Below the pieces are notes generated by a model. It was not told the DNA's origin and searched no databases. It was given only the letters and a program-made list of their open reading frames with translations. This document shows, in pieces, positions 57,601 to 64,000 of a DNA stretch of 64,000 nt. The stretch's first letter is position 1; the number at the start of each line of letters is the position of its first letter. This DNA is from Impatiens glandulifera (Eukaryota > Streptophyta > Magnoliopsida > Ericales > Balsaminaceae): assembly GCF_907164915.1 (NCBI RefSeq), contig NC_061863.1:38289382-38353381 (forward strand). Reading direction: 5' to 3'. A program made the position numbers and the translations under genes.

Positions 57601-59103
57601 TCCCAAAATCAACTAGTTGCAAAGAGAAAATAATTTAAACTAAGATTAATAGTTAAATCATAAAGAATAAATAATTGAACAATATTACAAAATTGCATCC
57701 ACGTCAAAAAAGTCTAAGACCTACTTATAAGAGGAAGAAGTAATGTATTATGATACCAAAACTAAACAAAAAACAACTTAGACCATTTATTTAGGGGGAA
57801 ATAGTATAATATCCATCCAATGACAAAAAAGATAAAGGTCATCAAATTACTCAAATTAAAAATAGAAAACCAAAAGGATTAGATATGGACAATAAAACTA
57901 ACTGAATATCAAGTCTTCTCTGTATCACCCATAATATCATTTTATTAGAATAATATATATATAATCAGTGTGAGACTCTATGTAAACATCAACTAGATAA
58001 TATTGTTAACAAGAAAAAATATATCTTTTTATCATTAACAACGTGTGTGCTATTACTTATATTAATGTAGAATATAATAGTGGAAACAAATAACCTAGTG
58101 GAAGAAAGATGGTAAGCAGAAACAGTAATAAATGTTATAGGTATACTATAATAAATGTCTTCCAAAAAACTACACGAGATTGAAATTTCTCATCATTCAT
58201 CAAGAATTATAGAAGACAAAACAATTATATGTTCAATGATCCAAACAAAATAAACTATTTCAAAAATAAAGGTGAGCATAAAATTTTGACAAACTAAAAT
58301 TTGTGTAGAAACATTAATCTATTCTTACAACATTAAGTTGGTATTCTAGGATTAAATGAGTCGAGGACAAACGGAACATGGTTGCAAGTTAGAAAAATAA
58401 ATGACTAATTAACTTAATAAAGAGTCACCATTTTCTCTTTAAATTTTAGACATAAAACACTATAAAATATCAAACACGAGAACCTATAATAAAACGTCTT
58501 CTGGGTTTATACAGATATCAAATAAATGAAAGAAAATAAAATAGACAATGTTGTTATTTGAATATAGGATAAAATAATATGACTTTGGAGAAATAATCAA
58601 TTTGAGATAAAATAAATAAGTGGAGTAGAATAAGTTTCATAGTAAATTAACTCAAATCTTGCACCCAGCAAACAATATGTATACACCTAATAATGATAAT
58701 GAAATGTTCGAATTCAAATCTTCTTTCTAAAACTACAATCATTATTTTAACTAACATAATTTTACTTTCCTTTCTACTTAAGTAGATAGATGTTAGATTT
58801 TAGGAATGTTAGTAGTGTTGTAATTAATCTCACTCCTTATTTAGGTGAAGATGATAAAGGAAATTAATCAACTTATTTTTGGAGAAAAATTCTTAAGGTT
58901 AGAATAATTATAAAAGAAACATACTTGGTTTAGAACCATGTAGTGAATAATCTTTTAGGGTACTTTTTTCCCTATTCTCTAAAAAATATATATATATTTC
59001 ATTTAATTGGAATGCAGAAGAGGTTAATACTGAAATCTAAATACTCGTCAAGCTGCTCGAAAAAATGTTAATTAATGTTCTTTCTATAAATGACGAATAT
59101 CTT

Positions 59104-59302
59104 TAGCGATTGGTTATGATACCAATCAGTGTAAAGATAATAATACCGATTGATTATAATATCAATCGGTATAGCCGAGTCAATACCGATTAGTTATAAT
59201 ATTAATTGGTATAACCTAGAAAATCCGATGGAAACTACGCGTTAACTTTCCACGCCCTTTTGTAGATGACTTATACCGATTGGTATTACAACCATTGGTA
59301 TA
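59104..59302. repeat. ACCGATTGGTAT hairpin cluster (copy C)
   Basis: Third copy of the cluster at 3747-3949 and 38340-38540. Confidence 0.6.
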
Positions 59303-60524
59303 AAGCCTAACATTAATACTAATATCATGTATGTCCAATTTATCTCCAATGTCAATTTTAATCTAAATCCGTTGATTCACAATTCAATCCTTATATCCAA
59401 TGGTGCCAAGTATTTCCCATTAAGTTCACACATAAGTTGACACAGATTAAAGAATACGACTCGAATTGAATCCAAATCATATGTTTTTTCCAGATACATA
59501 TCTCTTATCTATTATCTATGTATCTATCTCATCCTCCTTACAATAAAATTCTAATATTTTTCTGAGTCTTCACTTCCTTTGTATCTCTCTTCCTACCTAA
59601 GAATCCCAAACTACTTTTGCAAGGCATCAACATCTTATTGAATAAATATTCAGCCGCATTTAATCAATGATAAAGTGTACTTGGAACAAACCGTAAAGTA
59701 TGTGATCAACTGTGGTATTATCTATCATTGGTCCATCACCGAGAATAAATATTTCTTAATGTCCATCTATTCGTTTGTTCTAAAAAATATCAAACATTGA
59801 TTCAATTTCTCCTTATGTCCATCACCAAGAATGAATACGGCTTAAAATTATTAGACTACCAATAGATTCACAAGAAAAGGATGAAGTTTCCATTATTGAG
59901 GAAATTGAAAGCCATCGAATTTTGATGCAGCCGACTGATTAAAAAACCAAACAATGACTAGGGTTATAGAATCACAAAAAATTAGGTATCCAACTATAAT
60001 TGTAAATTGAACCTTGTTGGGTGCGATTCTATCTCAGTCATTCGATCAATCTTGGGATTGTAGCATTATCCCCCTTCATTTCTCTGTCGTCCTCGACGAA
60101 GTGATATTGGTCAGGTTTGACTTCATGTTAGCGACATCTATAGGCATTGAATGTTTATTTTTTTAGCTTCTTTCCAAGTCTAGTCTTCTCTTTCTATCCA
60201 TTCTTAGCTGATTAACAGTTTCTTTTGGTCTTCCCTACATTACGAAATCTCGTTCACGCATAATTTTTTTTTCCTGATAGTTTATGCATCAATTTAGGGA
60301 ATTTATACAATGAAAGAAGAGATCCCTTAGACATTCTTCAATTGTGATATATGGAAGACATTATGTATAATGGCATTATTTGAGAGAGAGTTTATAGAAT
60401 AGTTTATGGATCGAGAGCTGCATATATGGCAATAGTATCACTAATGCACAATATTCGATTTCTAAAGTGAACTCGTTTATCTTTCTATCATTCAACTGTT
60501 TCATGCAATTATATATATTTTTTT

Positions 60525-60930
60525 TAGCAGGGAAGAAAGGAGTCGAGCTATAGAATCGTAGTCCTTCATACACTTTCGATGTTATTTAGTCAATCCCAAA
60601 ATTCCTTTCAATTATTTTACTAATTATGGAGTCGACCATTTACTCATGATCTCTAGATTCTCTAAGTTAGTAGTCATTCCACATTCATCCAATATAATAT
60701 CGTACTGTATCATGATAATCACTTTCATATATGTTTGTTAATCTTTAGCATCCATTGACCATTTCATTGACAACACCTGAGTGGGCAATGTATCATGACT
60801 TATATATTTCATAATCTTGTTGTTTATAAAGTTGAAGATTCTACATCTATTGACCATGATCATCATTGGTAAGTTTCTAATCTTGCTGAGAATCTGAAGT
60901 GTTTGAAAATTTTTAGAACCGGTCAATTCA
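60525..60930 (-). pseudogene. decayed Ty3/gypsy pol fragment, minus strand (copy C)
   Basis: Same fragment as 39780-40180. The frame at 60926-60738 differs from B by one residue (MMIM for MVIM). The WSTP..LKGILGLTK block lies just below it in coordinate. Dead by stops. Confidence 0.55.
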
Positions 60931-62204
60931 TGTAAAGAAAATGTGGGATCTTCCTCTGTAATGTGTTGCCATGAAGGAGAATTGTCAAGAAGTGGTATTA
61001 GGGTGACTTCTTAGAAACTTGGTCATTAACTGAGACCATGAATAACTTTGATTTACATATGTGATTAGGTTCCCACCTCTCATCACAAGTGTAGTAGAGG
61101 TCTTTAATCCTTTTTTTATCCATTATAGTTGGGTTTAATTGCTTTATGTGGACCTAGTTCACGTTAGAAGAAGACGCATAAGAGGGGTTTGGTCAGGTCG
61201 GTTTAACGCAGTAGTGGTGGTTCTGAAATATACATGTGGCCGCTGCTTAAGGACTCGAGAAACCGCAATATGACTACATTTACAATTTCTTCCCTCAATC
61301 TGAACAGGTAGTAGCCTATAATATATTCTCTACACATACTATACAATTTTTAGGAAATTATATGTATTGGAGATTTTTTCTTTGAATGAACTAACATGTT
61401 TTAAGTGCATTAATTTTCTTATGGGGGTTTCATGTGTAGAAGGACCGAACTATATTAAGAGGTCCCTCTTGAACACGTTCCACATCATTACTTTCATGTA
61501 GTTGCTTTGATGAATTTATGATTGAGATTTCCTAATTCAACGGACTATGAAATATTGAAGGGTTTCGAGGATAAGAAAAAACAGTGATAAGAAAAGAACA
61601 CTGTTAGCGCATAATAGTTCAAGAGTTTTAAGATGAAGAATGAAGATTCATAAATTTAATTGAGAGAAGCCAAATTTTCACAAAAAATTATTTATGCTCT
61701 TAATTGGGTGAGTTCGTTTTATATACAAGTTTTATATACAGACAAAACCCAGTAGAGAAATCAGTTACAATAGCCCAAGTTTGAGCATGAGGATAAGTTC
61801 AATAATCTAGGGTTAGAGTTTCACAAAACTAGGTTTGAAAAAAACAGAAATTCAAACATTCAAATATATAGGCCTAACTTGTGAATTGAACATTGTTGGG
61901 AACGATTTAATCCCAGCCGCTCGATAAATCCTGGGATAGTAGCACATAACTATAAGGATTGAGCTATTTTGTTGGGTGTTTTTTCAAATGAAAGCGAAAT
62001 CCAACACGAAATCTACCGTAGAAAACAACAACAGTGAGGGTTTTCTTGAGCCAACGTCATCTTTTCTATCTAGGCCATAAATTTAAAACTTGGGTCACAA
62101 CCACCTAATTAGAGGCAGTCTGGTTAATAACAAATTGCAAATACTAATTTTTAACTCATTTAGGAGAGATTGAAAATCTAGTTATAGAAATAAAAAACTC
62201 CGGA

Positions 62205-63075
62205 TTTTTTCGAGAGAGTTCTAGCTCATTCGCATAACCGGTTATACTAGTGAAGAAGAAAGATGGGACTTGACGTTTCTGTATTGATTATAGACGACTG
62301 AAAGAGATTTCGATAAAGGATAAGTATCATATACCTTCAATCAACGATCTGTTGGACAAACAACATGGAGCTATTATATTCTCAAGACTAGATCTTCGGC
62401 GAGCTATCATAATATACAAGTAGAAGAGGAAGACATTCACAAAACGACCTTTGTGACACACTCAGAATTATATGATTTTCGAGTTATGTCATTTGTTTTA
62501 TTTGATGCACCAGTCATATTTCAGTCCCTAATGAAAAAAATGTTTCTAACATGGTTACACAATGGACAAAGGAGTACACATTTTCTTACAAATTTCTTTT
62601 CTACAGTACCAATTTAAACAAAAATAAGGAGCAGCTGGAATCAATTTTACATATTCTAGGAAGTAACCAGTTATTGGAAAAGTTATCTATATGCTCTTTC
62701 GAATTATTGAAACTACTTGAGCCACTTCGTTAGTAGTAATTGTGTGGTAGTTGATCCAAGTAAAATCATATGTATTCTAGTATGGCCAACTCCAAAATAA
62801 GTGAAAGCATTAAAATGATTCCTAGGATTTACAAGGCATAACAGAAAATTCTTATGCAATTTTGTTTCCATTAGTAAGCCATTGACGGATTATTGCATAA
62901 GTACGACTATTTTGTCAAATTGAAACATCCATTCATACCATCCCAAATAGCTTCTTCCTTTCTTGAGAATATATATAATTTACATGGATTGTCTCAAATA
63001 ATCGTCACATTTGGATAACAATTTCCTTTGACAAAATTGAGGCCGGGAATGTTAAGAAGGCTTAAGGACGGAGAA
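62205..63075 (+). pseudogene. decayed Ty3/gypsy pol, copy C
   Basis: Third copy of the fossil at 6195-7064 and 41455-42328, with the same lesions and the same following TGTAGTGAACCC (63076). The sequence 63320-64000 repeats the AT-rich tail of copies A and B and has no supported gene. Confidence 0.85.
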
Positions 63076-64000
63076 TGTAGTGAACCCACAAAATGATCCG
63101 ATCACTACTATATAAGAGATTTAATCAGAATGTCAAACCTTACTAGACTCTAATTACTTCTTAACTACTGTAATATGTTTAGTATAAATAGTGGCTTCAA
63201 ACTCAAAGACAATACAATAAATTGATGTATTTCTCAGTTCACCTTTTCTAATATTTTTCTTCAACCTAGTCTAAATAGTCTATGATTACATTATATCTAG
63301 TTGATCGAGGAAGGTATCACACCTTTAAACAAAATAATATCAAATAATTATCTTTATATTAGAAAGAAGTAGGATTAATACAAACCATTAATTTTACCTT
63401 ACTAATTCAATGTTCTTAGAGTTCCATAAGAAAAACAATTATTAACAACACTCAAACACTCAAATAAAAATAATTCCAAAAAACAAGAGGAGCATCAGAA
63501 GAAATTTGAAAAGATATTTCAGAAAGGGAAATACTTACCTCAAGAGTAGAAGAACAAATCAAAAGAAAAAGAAGAGAAAGCTTTACAACTATACGAGCTT
63601 GTCCATCACATATAATGGAAGAGGAGAAGATACAATAAATGAAAGTTTGTATTTAATTTACTTAAACATTCTGTGTGAGACCTTTCATCTTCTATTGTTA
63701 CTGTTTTATTTTGGTCAATAAACTCATGTGTTAACCCACAAAATAGGTTGATCTGTTTATACTAATGCAAATATCTAAATCAACAATAGCGCATAACTTG
63801 ACAATATAATATTAAACATTATTATATATAAATAACAACCGATAATAATAATAAATTTATTTGACAAAATTTTATTACTTACAAATCTTCTATAACATGG
63901 TCACTTTTTTTTTTCAAACACATCCTTACTTTTAACCATTTTGTAAATTAATTATAATGATAATATCTATATAAAAAACACTTTATATAAAACTAGAGTG

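Larger units (their letters stand above)
54674..64000. repeat. segmental repeat copy C with left flank (runs off the right edge)
   Basis: Matches 33903-43756 along its length. 54674-57811 is AT-rich with no supported gene (TA microsatellite near 56658-56680). From 57812 it also matches copy A. Like B, it lacks the extra 630 bp of copy A and keeps the 690 bp deleted there. Near 59530 it shares CATCCTCCTTACAATAAAAT with A, where B differs. Confidence 0.93.

Overview
The window is nuclear DNA from a flowering plant, most likely a eudicot. It is AT-rich and dominated by nested LTR retrotransposons, with a LINE fragment, decayed Ty3/gypsy pieces, and one probable host gene: a minus-strand F-box/kelch-type gene at 52506-53645. 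I could not identify the species.

Backbone: the DNA is a tandem segmental array. A module of about 6.7 kb appears three times: A (1785-8485), B (37034-43756, with its homologous left flank from 33903) and C (57812-64000, left flank from 54674). Between A and B, and again between B and C, lie related blocks holding a plus-strand LTR element, an inverted LTR fragment and an AT-rich spacer. The copies differ by readable events. Unit 1 (8486-43756) lost the 5' LTR side of the plus-strand element and an F-box-containing block, and gained a full retrotransposon. Unit 2 (43757-64000) kept the LINE, the 5' LTR and the F-box gene, but lost about 7.6 kb of the plus-strand element.

Mobile elements: (1) 1-1784 is the 5' part (gag start, primer binding site, LTR) of a minus-strand Ty1/copia element cut by the window edge. 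(2) 18815-32540 is a complete minus-strand Ty1/copia element of SIRE-like type. It has 1300-bp LTRs that are nearly identical, a perfect AAAAT target duplication, and an unoccupied target at 50631-50635. It has intact gag and pol in different frames, followed by three tandem, mutually related accessory genes (P1, P2, P3). Each accessory gene has its own TATA-like box and pyrimidine-rich leader. P3 carries a long coiled-coil extension but has two internal stops. (3) A second, related family lacks pol. It consists of LTR, gag, a promoter-like spacer, one accessory gene (P4) of the same domain architecture, a polypurine tract and LTR. Its 3' half is in unit 1 (8479-16134) and its 5' half in unit 2 (45936-48404). 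The GATAT target duplication is split between the two units. Its U3 is built of 26-bp hairpin repeats.

The most unusual content is the accessory gene module shared by the two copia families, with internal promoters, and the matching gag termination point that separates gag from pol or from the accessory gene. The rest (about 1.8-8.4 kb, 33-45 kb, 54-64 kb) is AT-rich repeat DNA without a gene I can support.
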